Below, one piece after another: positions 57,203 to 64,000 of a stretch of 64,000 nucleotides of DNA; within the stretch, counting starts at the first letter, position 1; each line of letters opens with the position of its first letter. Made by a program: the position numbers and the translations under genes. The notes beneath the pieces were generated by a model. The model did not search any database, was not told the DNA's origin, and saw only the letters and a list, made by a program, of their open reading frames with translations. Source of the stretch: Rahnella laticis (GTDB lineage Bacteria > Pseudomonadota > Gammaproteobacteria > Enterobacterales > Enterobacteriaceae); the NCBI RefSeq assembly GCF_015644585.1, contig NZ_JADOBI010000004.1:62001-126000 (forward strand). The letters run 5' to 3'.

Positions 57203-58818
57203 GCACACAGGCGATTTTGAATAACCACGCCGCACCCGTTCTTGAGCTGGATAATCTGACGATTGCCTATGACGGCAAAGCTGTCGTCCACAACGTCTCA
57301 TTTTCCATTAACGCCGGAGAAGTGCTGGCGCTGGTGGGTGAATCCGGTTCAGGTAAAACCACGACCGCGCAGTCGATTATCGGCCTGCTGGCGGAGAACG
57401 GTCATATCGAACAGGGCGAAATCCGCCTGAACGGCACCGACATCAGCCAGTGGTCGCAGCGCCGCCTGGATGCCCTGCGCGGCGCACGCATCAGCCTGAT
57501 CCCGCAGGACCCGACCAGTTCTCTGGATCCGGTGAAAACCATCGGTTCACAGGTTGCCGAAATTCTGGATATCCACCAGCGTCTGCCACGTGTTCAGCGC
57601 GATGCCCGCGTGGTGGAACTGCTGACCCGCGTCGGCCTCACGCACCCGGAACAGCGCGCGAAACAGTATCCGCACGAGCTTTCCGGTGGCATGAAACAGC
57701 GCGTGCTGATTGCCATTGCCATTGCGCTGCAACCGGCGCTGATCATTGCCGACGAGCCGACCAGCGCGCTCGACGTCACGGTGCAAAAACGCATTCTGGA
57801 TTTGATTGACGATTTGCGCCGCGAATCCGGCACTGCCGTTTTGCTGGTCACGCACGATCTGGCGATTGCCGCCGAACGCGCCGACCGTTTGCTGGTGTTT
57901 CGCAACGGCAAAGTGCAGGAACAGGGTGTAACGGCGGAAGTGCTGAACGCACCGAAAAGCGAATACACCCGCCAGCTGTTTGCCGACGTCCCTGCCCTTT
58001 CAGGCCGCCATCGCGCGCATATTGCCGCCGTCGCAGAACCGGTGCTGGTAGTCGAAAATGTCACCCATGATTTCTCACTGGGCGGGAAACATCAGGCGGC
58101 ATTCCGCGCTGTTGATAACGTCTCGTTCAGCATTCCTCGCGGCACCACACATTCTCTGGTCGGCGAATCCGGCTCGGGTAAAACCACGCTGGCGCGCATT
58201 CTGCTCGGTTTCCAGAAACCGGACAGCGGCCGCGTACTGATCGACGGCGAAGACATCACGCGCCTCAAAGGCGAAGCGCTGCGTCAGGTGCGCCGTAAAA
58301 TCCAGCTGGTGTATCAGAATCCGTTCGCCTCGCTCGATCCGTCGCAGACCTTGTTCAGCGTAATTGAAGAACCGCTGCTGAACTTCGAAAAAATCCCGTC
58401 AGCAGTGCGCCGTGATCGCGTTCTGGATATCGCCCGCCGCGTGGCGCTGCCGGAAGAACTGCTGGGCCGCAAACCGCGTGAGCTTTCCGGCGGCCAGCGT
58501 CAGCGCGTGGCGATTGCCCGCGCGCTGATCCTTGAACCGAAAGTGCTGGTGCTCGACGAAGCGACTTCGGCGCTCGACGTCACCGTACAGGCGCAAATTC
58601 TGACCCTGCTTCAACAGCTTCAGGATTCACTCGGCCTCACCTATTTGTTTATCTCGCACGATCTGGCGACCGTCCGGCAAATCTCCCACAGCGTCTCGGT
58701 ACTCAACCGCGGGCAACAGGTGGATTCCGGCAACGTGGAAGACGTGTTTGCGCTGCCTTCCAGCGATTACACACGGCAGCTGATTGATGCGATCCCCGGC
58801 CGCCACCGCGCCGCCTGA
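57199..58818 (+). CDS. ABC transporter fused dual ATPase (DppDF/GsiA type)
   Basis: 539 residues with two complete ABC ATPase domains. Domain 1 (about 8-265): Walker A GESGSGKTTTAQ, signature ELSGGMKQRV, Walker B ALIIADEPTSALD. Domain 2 (about 280-535): Walker A GESGSGKTTLAR, signature ELSGGQRQRV, Walker B VLVLDEATSALD. Both look active. It powers the two permeases as an importer, like GsiA or YejF. It begins with CAGGAGA just upstream and overlaps the permease gene by 4 bases. Confidence 0.93.
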   Translation: MSTQAILNNHAAPVLELDNLTIAYDGKAVVHNVSFSINAGEVLALVGESGSGKTTTAQSIIGLLAENGHIEQGEIRLNGTDISQWSQRRLDALRGARISLIPQDPTSSLDPVKTIGSQVAEILDIHQRLPRVQRDARVVELLTRVGLTHPEQRAKQYPHELSGGMKQRVLIAIAIALQPALIIADEPTSALDVTVQKRILDLIDDLRRESGTAVLLVTHDLAIAAERADRLLVFRNGKVQEQGVTAEVLNAPKSEYTRQLFADVPALSGRHRAHIAAVAEPVLVVENVTHDFSLGGKHQAAFRAVDNVSFSIPRGTTHSLVGESGSGKTTLARILLGFQKPDSGRVLIDGEDITRLKGEALRQVRRKIQLVYQNPFASLDPSQTLFSVIEEPLLNFEKIPSAVRRDRVLDIARRVALPEELLGRKPRELSGGQRQRVAIARALILEPKVLVLDEATSALDVTVQAQILTLLQQLQDSLGLTYLFISHDLATVRQISHSVSVLNRGQQVDSGNVEDVFALPSSDYTRQLIDAIPGRHRAA

Positions 58819-58849
58819 GTCAGCACATGAAAAAGAAAAGAGGGACATT

Positions 58850-59926
58850 ATGAGCAGCAAACGTCTTGGGTTTTTCACCCGACTTCTGGATAACACCAGC
58901 GCGCAGGAACGTTACCGGCTGGCGACCGAGCAAATTATTCACGCCGAGCAGCTGGGTTTTGACTCCGCATGGGTCGCGCAGCACCATTTTCACGAAGCGG
59001 AAGGCGGTCTGCCCGCACCGCTGGTTTTCCTTGCACAGGTCGCGGCGCATACCCGCTTTATCCGTCTCGGCACTGGCGTGATTACGCTGCCGATGGAAAA
59101 TGCGCTGCGCGTGGCAGAAGACACCGCCGTGCTGGATTTACTTTCCGGCGGGCGGCTTGAAATCGGGCTGGGTTCCGGCGGCACGCCGTCGTCATTTCTG
59201 CCGTTCGGCTTTGAAAGCAGCGAGCGCGGCGCGGTGTTTAGCCATAATCTGCAAACCCTGCTGACCGCCTGGCGCGGCGAACCGCTGGCAGGCACCGATA
59301 ACCGGTTGTATCCGGCGGCACCGCATCTGGAAAAGCGCGTCTGGCAGGCCACATTCTCGGTTGACGGCGGCGCACGTGCCGGTAAATCCGGCGACGGGCT
59401 GATGCTTTCGCGCACCCAGCCACGCCCGGCGAATGCGCCAGACCTGCGCCTCGACGAACTGCAAAACCCGATTATCGATGCCTATCTCGACGCACTGCCG
59501 GAAGGCGTTGCACCGCGAATCATGGGCTCACGCACGGCGTTTGTGACAGAAAACGGTGACGAAGCCCGCGAACTGGCGCAAAAAGGTTTACGCCGTCAGG
59601 CCGAAAATCACCGGGCCAGCGGACAACTAGTTCAGGGCGATACGCTGGACGATTACATCCGCGCCTTTGACGTGCATCTCGGCAGCGCGGAGCAGGTCAC
59701 CGCCACGCTACAGGCCGACACCGCGCTGGCCCGCGTCACCGATCTGGCGTTTCAGGTGCATTCTATCGATCCGCCGCATCCTTACATTTTACGTTCTATT
59801 GAACTCATCGCGCGTCACGTTGCGCCCGCCCTCGGCTGGGTTCGCCGCACGCCGCAGCGCCGTGTTTCCACTTCTTCCGCCGACCCTACGTTCTCAAAGG
59901 CTGCATCTGCACAGGACAACTTATGA
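58850..59926 (+). CDS. Luciferase-like FMN-dependent monooxygenase (KPN_01858-type)
   Basis: A 358-residue LLM-class TIM-barrel flavoprotein. It opens RLGFFTRLLDNTSAQERYRL and carries GFDSAWVAQHHFHEAEGGLP and LGTGVITLPMENALRVAEDT, then LEIGLGSGGTPSSF. Related enzymes oxidise small organic substrates with FMNH2 and O2; no flavin reductase is in this operon, so RutF or another must supply FMNH2. It resembles the family named after Klebsiella KPN_01858 (recalled). Start: ATG 58850 with GAGGGA; an in-frame start at 58784 lies inside the ATPase gene. Confidence 0.87.
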   Translation: MSSKRLGFFTRLLDNTSAQERYRLATEQIIHAEQLGFDSAWVAQHHFHEAEGGLPAPLVFLAQVAAHTRFIRLGTGVITLPMENALRVAEDTAVLDLLSGGRLEIGLGSGGTPSSFLPFGFESSERGAVFSHNLQTLLTAWRGEPLAGTDNRLYPAAPHLEKRVWQATFSVDGGARAGKSGDGLMLSRTQPRPANAPDLRLDELQNPIIDAYLDALPEGVAPRIMGSRTAFVTENGDEARELAQKGLRRQAENHRASGQLVQGDTLDDYIRAFDVHLGSAEQVTATLQADTALARVTDLAFQVHSIDPPHPYILRSIELIARHVAPALGWVRRTPQRRVSTSSADPTFSKAASAQDNL

Positions 59927-61032
59927 CCACTTATTCGACTGACCTGCTGGAAAAACTGGCTGAAATCGCGCCGTCCTCTGAACTGAAACAGGCACGCGAC
60001 ACCCGCGACGCCGCGACCCGCCACGCGCAAGGCAGCTATGATGCGCTGTTTACCGAACAGGACGGCGTGGATTTCACGCTGGCCGAGCGTCTGCGTTTAG
60101 CGCAAAACGTCGCGCGCTGGCACGGCGATTCACAGCTCACCAATCACTATTCCGAGCGTTTGCAGGATTTGCCGGACATCGACGAAACCGCCCGTCTCGA
60201 CGCCGCGCTGACTCACGGCGAACGCCTGAGTTACAAGCCCGCCAGCGCCACCCCTGCGCATTTGCAGGCACTGAAAAAAGCCGGCTGGTCGGTGGATGCC
60301 ATCGTCACGATTTCGCAGCTGATTGCTTTCGTCAGTTTCCAGAGCCGCGCGCTGCGCAGCTACCGTCTGATTGGCGGTAAACCGGTGGAAAACGCCAGCA
60401 ATAAACCGGTCGGCGCCGCGTTCTGGCGCACTGAACCGAACACCCACAGCGGCCGCGACGCGCCGCAGGCATTCACGCAAGAAGAGCTTGGCTGGGAACC
60501 GTGGATCCCGTCCAAAAGGCTGGAAGAATTTGATGAAGCCCAGCAGGCGATTCTGGCGAAATTCGGCCATACGGATTCCGACTATTTCCGCCTGTTAGGC
60601 CGTAACCTGCCGGTGCTTGAGCAACGCACGCTAACCGACAAAGGCATTTTCTACACCTCCGGCGGCCTGCCGCGCAAAGAGCGCGAACTGGCGGCCACCG
60701 TGGCGAGCAAAATCAACGGCTGTATTTACTGCGCGTCGGTGCATTCGCGTAAAGCCAGCCAGCTTTCCAAACAAACCGAAGACGTTCAGCGGCTGATCGA
60801 CATCCCGCCGGGCGGCATTCTCAGCAAGGAACAATCCCCGCGCTGGCAGGCTGAAATTGATTTCGCCGCCGCGCTCTCCGCCACGCCGCCGGTCGCCTCG
60901 CCGGAACACATTAAGGCACTGCGCGATCAGGGTCTGAACGAACTGGAAATCGTCGATCTGGCGCAGTCTGCGGCGTTCTTCGCCTGGGCAAACCGCCTGA
61001 TGTTAACGCTGGGAGAACCGTTTAATGACTGA
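59923..61032 (+). CDS. Fused CMD-domain / AhpD-type alkylhydroperoxidase protein
   Basis: 369 residues in two halves. Residues about 1-185 resemble the CMD-domain family of Agrobacterium Avi_7170 and hold no cysteine (KPASATPAHLQALKKAGWSV, ISQLIAFVSFQSRALRSYRL). Residues about 190-369 resemble the peroxidase family of Avi_7169 and have the AhpD redox centre C267-x2-C270-x3-H274 (NGCIYCASVHSRKAS). In the related loci I recall these as separate genes, so this is probably a fusion. It may remove peroxide or handle the product of the monooxygenase. Overlaps neighbours by 4 and 8 bases. Confidence 0.82.
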   Translation: MTTYSTDLLEKLAEIAPSSELKQARDTRDAATRHAQGSYDALFTEQDGVDFTLAERLRLAQNVARWHGDSQLTNHYSERLQDLPDIDETARLDAALTHGERLSYKPASATPAHLQALKKAGWSVDAIVTISQLIAFVSFQSRALRSYRLIGGKPVENASNKPVGAAFWRTEPNTHSGRDAPQAFTQEELGWEPWIPSKRLEEFDEAQQAILAKFGHTDSDYFRLLGRNLPVLEQRTLTDKGIFYTSGGLPRKERELAATVASKINGCIYCASVHSRKASQLSKQTEDVQRLIDIPPGGILSKEQSPRWQAEIDFAAALSATPPVASPEHIKALRDQGLNELEIVDLAQSAAFFAWANRLMLTLGEPFND

Positions 61033-61885
61033 TTCACAGACTTCTCAACGCCCGGTTCCGCAGCTCGATCACGTGGTGATTAACGTCGCCGAACAGCTTA
61101 ACGGTGCCGAGCAGCAGTTCCGTCGTCTCGGTTTCCAGCTCACACCGCGCGGTCATCACTCGCTTGGATCCAGCAATCATCTGGCGATTTTCGGCGAAAA
61201 TTATCTGGAACTGCTCGGCTTCGAACCGGGCAATGCGCATACGCGTAAAGATCTCTGGCAGGCTCCGCTCGGCCTCACCGGTCTGGTGTGGAAAACGCAG
61301 AATTCGAACGCCGTGTTTGATCATCTGCAACAGCAAAACATTGCGGGTTCGGCACCGGCAGAATTCTTCCGCCCCGTGGCGCTTAACGACGGCACCTCGC
61401 CCAATGCCCGGTTCCGCACGGTCCCGCTGGCCGCCGACCGCGTGCCCAATGGCCGCAGTTTCTTTTGCCAGCACCTGACCCCGGAACTGGTGTGGCGCAC
61501 CGAGTGGCAAAACCACCCGAACGGCGTCGCGGATATCACCGGTTTTGTGATTTCCGCCGCCTCCCCGCAGGCCGCCGCGAAAGTGTACGGCGAACTGTTC
61601 GGCGCAGAAGCCTTACAGACGAATGCTGAAGGCGTGACTTTGCGCGCCGGTCGCGCAACCGTCCGGTTTGTGACGCCACAACAGGCGCAGGCCGAGTTTG
61701 GGATCGTGCCCGAGGGGGAAAACGGGAGTGCGCGGATGGTCGGATTAGAGTTTGCGACCCGGTCGCTGGATGCGGTGCGCAATAGCCTGCGCGTGGGGGA
61801 AATTTCGTTTAGTGACTTAACCCATCGGGTTTTGGTTCGCGCAGCTGATTCGCTGGGAGTGGCGGTGAGATTTAGCGAAGAATAA
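61025..61885 (+). CDS. VOC (glyoxalase-like) protein, last gene of the ABC-monooxygenase operon
   Basis: 286 residues with two VOC-type modules, of the Glyoxalase_3-like kind: PQLDHVVINVAEQLNGAEQQ, GSSNHLAIFGENYLELLGFE, and VADITGFVISAASPQAAAKV with VGLEFATRSLDAVRNSL. His of LDHVV and NHL and Glu of YLELLG could hold a metal. It may act as a lyase, isomerase or hydrolase on the product of the monooxygenase. Its start overlaps the CMD gene by 8 bases. Confidence 0.83.
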   Translation: MTDSQTSQRPVPQLDHVVINVAEQLNGAEQQFRRLGFQLTPRGHHSLGSSNHLAIFGENYLELLGFEPGNAHTRKDLWQAPLGLTGLVWKTQNSNAVFDHLQQQNIAGSAPAEFFRPVALNDGTSPNARFRTVPLAADRVPNGRSFFCQHLTPELVWRTEWQNHPNGVADITGFVISAASPQAAAKVYGELFGAEALQTNAEGVTLRAGRATVRFVTPQQAQAEFGIVPEGENGSARMVGLEFATRSLDAVRNSLRVGEISFSDLTHRVLVRAADSLGVAVRFSEE

Positions 61886-61899
61886 ATTCAACATCAAGA

Positions 61900-61948
61900 C
61901 CTTGGGCTCGCCGCCCAAACACTGCAAGACCTTGGGTTGCCACCCAAA
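61900..61948. repeat. Left pair of palindromic units (L1, L2)
   Basis: L1 (61900-61919) and L2 (61930-61948) are each short hairpins with TTGGG arms. L1 is an exact inverted copy of 62520-62539; L2 is an exact inverted copy of both 62549-62567 and 62584-62602. Confidence 0.85.
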
Positions 61949-61953
61949 CCGGC

Positions 61954-61985
61954 CTCAAGGGTGGTCTATCGCCACCACCCTTGAG
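61954..61985. repeat. Perfect 12-base hairpin
   Basis: CTCAAGGGTGGT (61954-61965) and ACCACCCTTGAG (61974-61985), eight-base loop. It may act as a strong transcript end for the upstream operon, but no T run follows. Confidence 0.8.
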
Positions 61986-62000
61986 AATCCCGGGCTCTTA

Positions 62001-62034
62001 AACTGCGCGCTGCCGCTCGCTGGCTATGTTTCAG
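62001..62034. repeat. 34-base inverted repeat, left copy
   Basis: Begins AACTGCGCGCTGCCGC and ends GGCTATGTTTCAG. It is the reverse complement of 62434-62467 with a single mismatch, 400 bases apart. Confidence 0.85.
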
Positions 62035-62433
62035 GTGCCACAGCTATTGCCGCGAAAACTTGCCGCTACGCGGTTCCCTTACTCGGTTTTACTCGGCCTG
62101 CGGCCTTGCCCTTCGGGTCGTCACTTCGTGACGCTGTCTCGCTTCGCTCGGCTCGAGCCATAGGTCTCGAAACACTTCGCTCGGCAAGCTTTCTGAAAGC
62201 GGCCACTGGCTATGTAATTCAGCATGCTTTTGAAAGCGGCCGGAGGCTTATCTAAATTCAACGGCATTTTTAAGTAGCAATCAGCGGCGAGGTTGCGAAT
62301 TAGAAAGTTTGTGGCCGCTTTCAAAACGACGTTGAGTGAGAGGTGAGAAACGGCGAGAGTCTTTTCTGAGCAGGTTCGAACCCGAAGCGAAAGTACCGCG
62401 CAGCGGCGGCGTTTGCGGCACTAGCCGGAGTTG

Positions 62434-62467
62434 CTGAAACATAGCCAGCAAGCGGCAGCGCGCAGTT
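62434..62467. repeat. 34-base inverted repeat, right copy
   Basis: Partner of 62001-62034 (33 of 34 bases match after reverse complement). A 13-base inverted pair (62194-62206 with 62311-62323) lies nested inside the two copies. Confidence 0.85.
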
Positions 62468-62519
62468 GAAAAGCGCGGGTGTCCAGAGGGCGCGCGCGTT
62501 AACGCGCCCTTTGGGCCAG

Positions 62520-62602
62520 TTTGGGCGGCGAGCCCAAGGTTTTGCGGGTTTGGGTGGCAACCCAAGGTTTTAGGTTTTGCCGGTTTGGGTGGCAACCCAA
62601 GG
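62520..62602. repeat. Right array of palindromic units (R1-R3)
   Basis: Three units: 62520-62539, 62549-62567 and 62584-62602. The last two are identical for 19 bases. All are exact inverted copies of the left units at 61900-61948. Confidence 0.85.
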
Positions 62603-62646
62603 TCTTAGGTCTTGCCCTTTTGGACCGCCTCCCAAAACCCTCCCCT

Positions 62647-63582
62647 TCAGGTGAAGTAAAACCTGATCAGGTGGAAAAACACCGGTGCTGCAAAGCACAA
62701 CGAATCAATGCGATCCATCATCCCACCGTGCCCTTCGATCATCGCGCCGAAATCCTTCACGCCGCGGTCGCGCTTAATCGCCGACATACACAAACCCCCG
62801 GCGAAACCGAGTAAGGTGATGACCAGCGAAATCAGTGCGGCCTGCCACGGGGCGAACGGGGTGATCCACCACAGCAACGTCCCGACCAGCGTGGCGCTGA
62901 GGATGCCGCCTACAAAGCCTTCGAGGGTTTTGTTGGGGCTGAGACGCGGCGCAATCGGGCGTTTGCCGAACAACTTGCCGAATACGTACTGCAACACGTC
63001 GGAAATCTGCACCACAATCATCAGGAACAGCAGCAGTTTGATGTTCTGGTTTTCATAACCGGGAATGTTCAGCATCAGCAAGGCAGGCGCGTGGCTGATG
63101 CAGTACACCGCCAGCATCATGCTCCACTGAATTTTCGCGCTGCGTTCGAGGAAGTTGACCGTGTCTCCGGCCAGCGCCATGCGGGTGGGGATAAACAGAA
63201 ACGCGTAGACCGGAATGAAGATCGCAAACGTGCCGTACCAGCGTTCGCCGACCAGCAAATATTGCAGCGGCAGCATAATGAAGAAACACCAGAACAACGC
63301 TTCGTGGTCACCGCGCCGGGTAGGCGTCAGCGTGATGCATTCGCGCAAGGCCAGGAATGACATCACGGCAAAGAGCAGCGTCGAGCCGATCGGGCCGAAC
63401 CACATTGCCATCACCGATAAAATACACATCATCCACCAGGCGCGGATGCGGGCATTGAGGTTGGCGACGACCGGCGTATTACCTTTCACCAGCGCGATCA
63501 GATAGCCCAGAATGCTGGCAATCAGCAGCAGACCGAACAATCCGCACAGTAAATAAACTAACGATTTATCCTGAAAATTCAT
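62647..63582 (-). CDS. CdsA-family phosphatidate cytidylyltransferase (YnbB-like)
   Basis: A 311-residue membrane protein with about eight helices. The CdsA signature is near the C-terminus (SAIKRDRGVKDFGAMIEGHG, GMMDRIDSLCFAAP), with PRLSPNKTLEGFVGG before it. It makes CDP-diacylglycerol from phosphatidate and CTP. Paired with an acyltransferase, it resembles YnbB rather than the housekeeping CdsA, which is usually near uppS and rseP. The start overlaps the acyltransferase stop by 4 bases. Confidence 0.88.
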   Translation of the reverse strand: MNFQDKSLVYLLCGLFGLLLIASILGYLIALVKGNTPVVANLNARIRAWWMMCILSVMAMWFGPIGSTLLFAVMSFLALRECITLTPTRRGDHEALFWCFFIMLPLQYLLVGERWYGTFAIFIPVYAFLFIPTRMALAGDTVNFLERSAKIQWSMMLAVYCISHAPALLMLNIPGYENQNIKLLLFLMIVVQISDVLQYVFGKLFGKRPIAPRLSPNKTLEGFVGGILSATLVGTLLWWITPFAPWQAALISLVITLLGFAGGLCMSAIKRDRGVKDFGAMIEGHGGMMDRIDSLCFAAPVFFHLIRFYFT

Positions 63583-64000
63583 GGTGCCAGTGTCTCCAGA
63601 GCAGCACGCGCACGAAGCAGAAATTCCGCTTTCTCTTCCCCTTCCCGGATACTTTCAACCGGTTCGCCAAACGTTGCCGAACACAGAATGGGCACCACCA
63701 GACGGGAGCCTTTCGGCAGCACGCGGTTGAGGTTTTCAAGATAAACCGGCACCAGTTCGACGTCCGGGTTCATTTTCGCCAGATGCCAGATCCCGCTTTT
63801 AAACGCCGAGATCTCCTCGCCGTTGCCACGGGTGCCTTCCGGGAAAATAATCAGCGACTGGCCTTTTCTCAGCGGGTCGTTCATCAGTTCCAGCGCATTG
63901 TTCGGCTGTTCCGACTGTTTTTCAGCAGGACGCCGTTTAATCAGCACCGCATTAAACACACGACGCGCAATGTAACGGCGCAATTTCGAGGAGAGCCAGT
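63579..64000 (-). CDS. PlsC-type lysophospholipid acyltransferase (truncated by window end)
   Basis: The C-terminal 140 residues of a 1-acylglycerol-3-phosphate acyltransferase-like protein; the reading frame stays open to the window edge, so the N-terminus is outside. Motif III is present (FPEGTRGNG), followed by KSGIWHLAKMNPDVELVPVY. The HX4D motif must lie beyond the edge. Overlaps the CdsA-like gene by 4 bases (ATGA), so the two form a phosphatidate-to-CDP-diacylglycerol unit. Confidence 0.85.
   Translation of the reverse strand, partial: WLSSKLRRYIARRVFNAVLIKRRPAEKQSEQPNNALELMNDPLRKGQSLIIFPEGTRGNGEEISAFKSGIWHLAKMNPDVELVPVYLENLNRVLPKGSRLVVPILCSATFGEPVESIREGEEKAEFLLRARAALETLAP

Larger units (their letters stand above)
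61886..62646. other. Non-coding region with nested inverted repeats
   Basis: 760 bases without a supported gene. It contains hairpin units TTGGGT-tgcc-ACCCAA in both orientations and a 34-base inverted copy (one mismatch). Open reading frames present here have no ribosome sites and read through the repeats. It may include the 3' end of the operon transcript. See the separate repeat entries. Confidence 0.7.

Noticed and set aside
61902-62595. Open frames on both strands in the inverted-repeat region
   Set aside because: They lack ribosome sites and arise from palindromic, GC-rich repeats.

Overview
The window reads as a stretch of chromosome from a gamma-proteobacterium of the order Enterobacterales. 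The best guess is the Yersiniaceae side (Rahnella, Ewingella or Serratia-like). This rests on recognisable orthologues of E. coli genes in conserved order, enterobacterial promoters and tRNAs, and moderate-to-high GC coding sequence. The genus is an inference; no rRNA or species marker is present. No insertion sequence, prophage, integrase or CRISPR array was seen.

Layout. (1) 1-24,066 follows the E. coli bssS-solA-yceJ-yceI-trhO-lpxL-mdtG-msyB-yceK-opgHG-opgC block. Accessory genes are inserted into it: an RcsA-like regulator, a MarR regulator, tqsA, an RND pump with its adaptor, an Old Yellow Enzyme, a DoxX protein and two small ORFs. (2) 24,109-28,317 holds an EmrAB-like pump divergent from an IclR regulator, followed by a universal stress protein. 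(3) 28,390-34,187 is a run of small, mostly uncharacterised enterobacterial genes. They include a pair of 86-residue paralogues, a DUF2502 protein, a 43-residue ORF ending in a CxxC motif, yccJ, ylaC, a GyrI-like protein, deoR and a PphA-type phosphatase. (4) 34,372-37,913 is the conserved leu-cys-gly tRNA cluster with pgsA, uvrC and uvrY, all on the minus strand. (5) 38,690-46,324 carries yecF, a small acidic ORF coupled to an AraC regulator, a stand-alone 2-isopropylmalate synthase, a GAF-GGDEF-EAL protein, a lipoprotein, tRNA-Lys(CTT) and cycA. (6) 46,378-53,564 is the pyrimidine-degradation locus: rutR divergent from rutABCDFG, with a visible sigma-54 promoter and RutR box but no rutE. (7) 53,726-61,885 is a tightly overlapping seven-gene operon: an oligopeptide/nickel-type ABC importer, a luciferase-like flavin monooxygenase, a fused CMD/AhpD-type protein and a VOC protein. 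(8) 61,886-62,646 is a large non-coding inverted-repeat cluster. (9) The right edge has a CdsA-like cytidylyltransferase overlapping a truncated PlsC-type acyltransferase.

How the genes work together. The left block is mostly envelope physiology: osmoregulated periplasmic glucans (opgGHC), lipid A acylation (lpxL) and efflux (mdtG, RND, EmrAB-like). The rut locus is a nitrogen-scavenging module. The operon next to it looks like a complete import-and-oxidise module for an unknown small organic substrate, and is the best candidate for an undescribed system here. Other items worth attention are the 43-residue CxxC ORF, the 86-residue paralogue pair, a perfect palindrome over the RND promoter and the inverted-repeat cluster.
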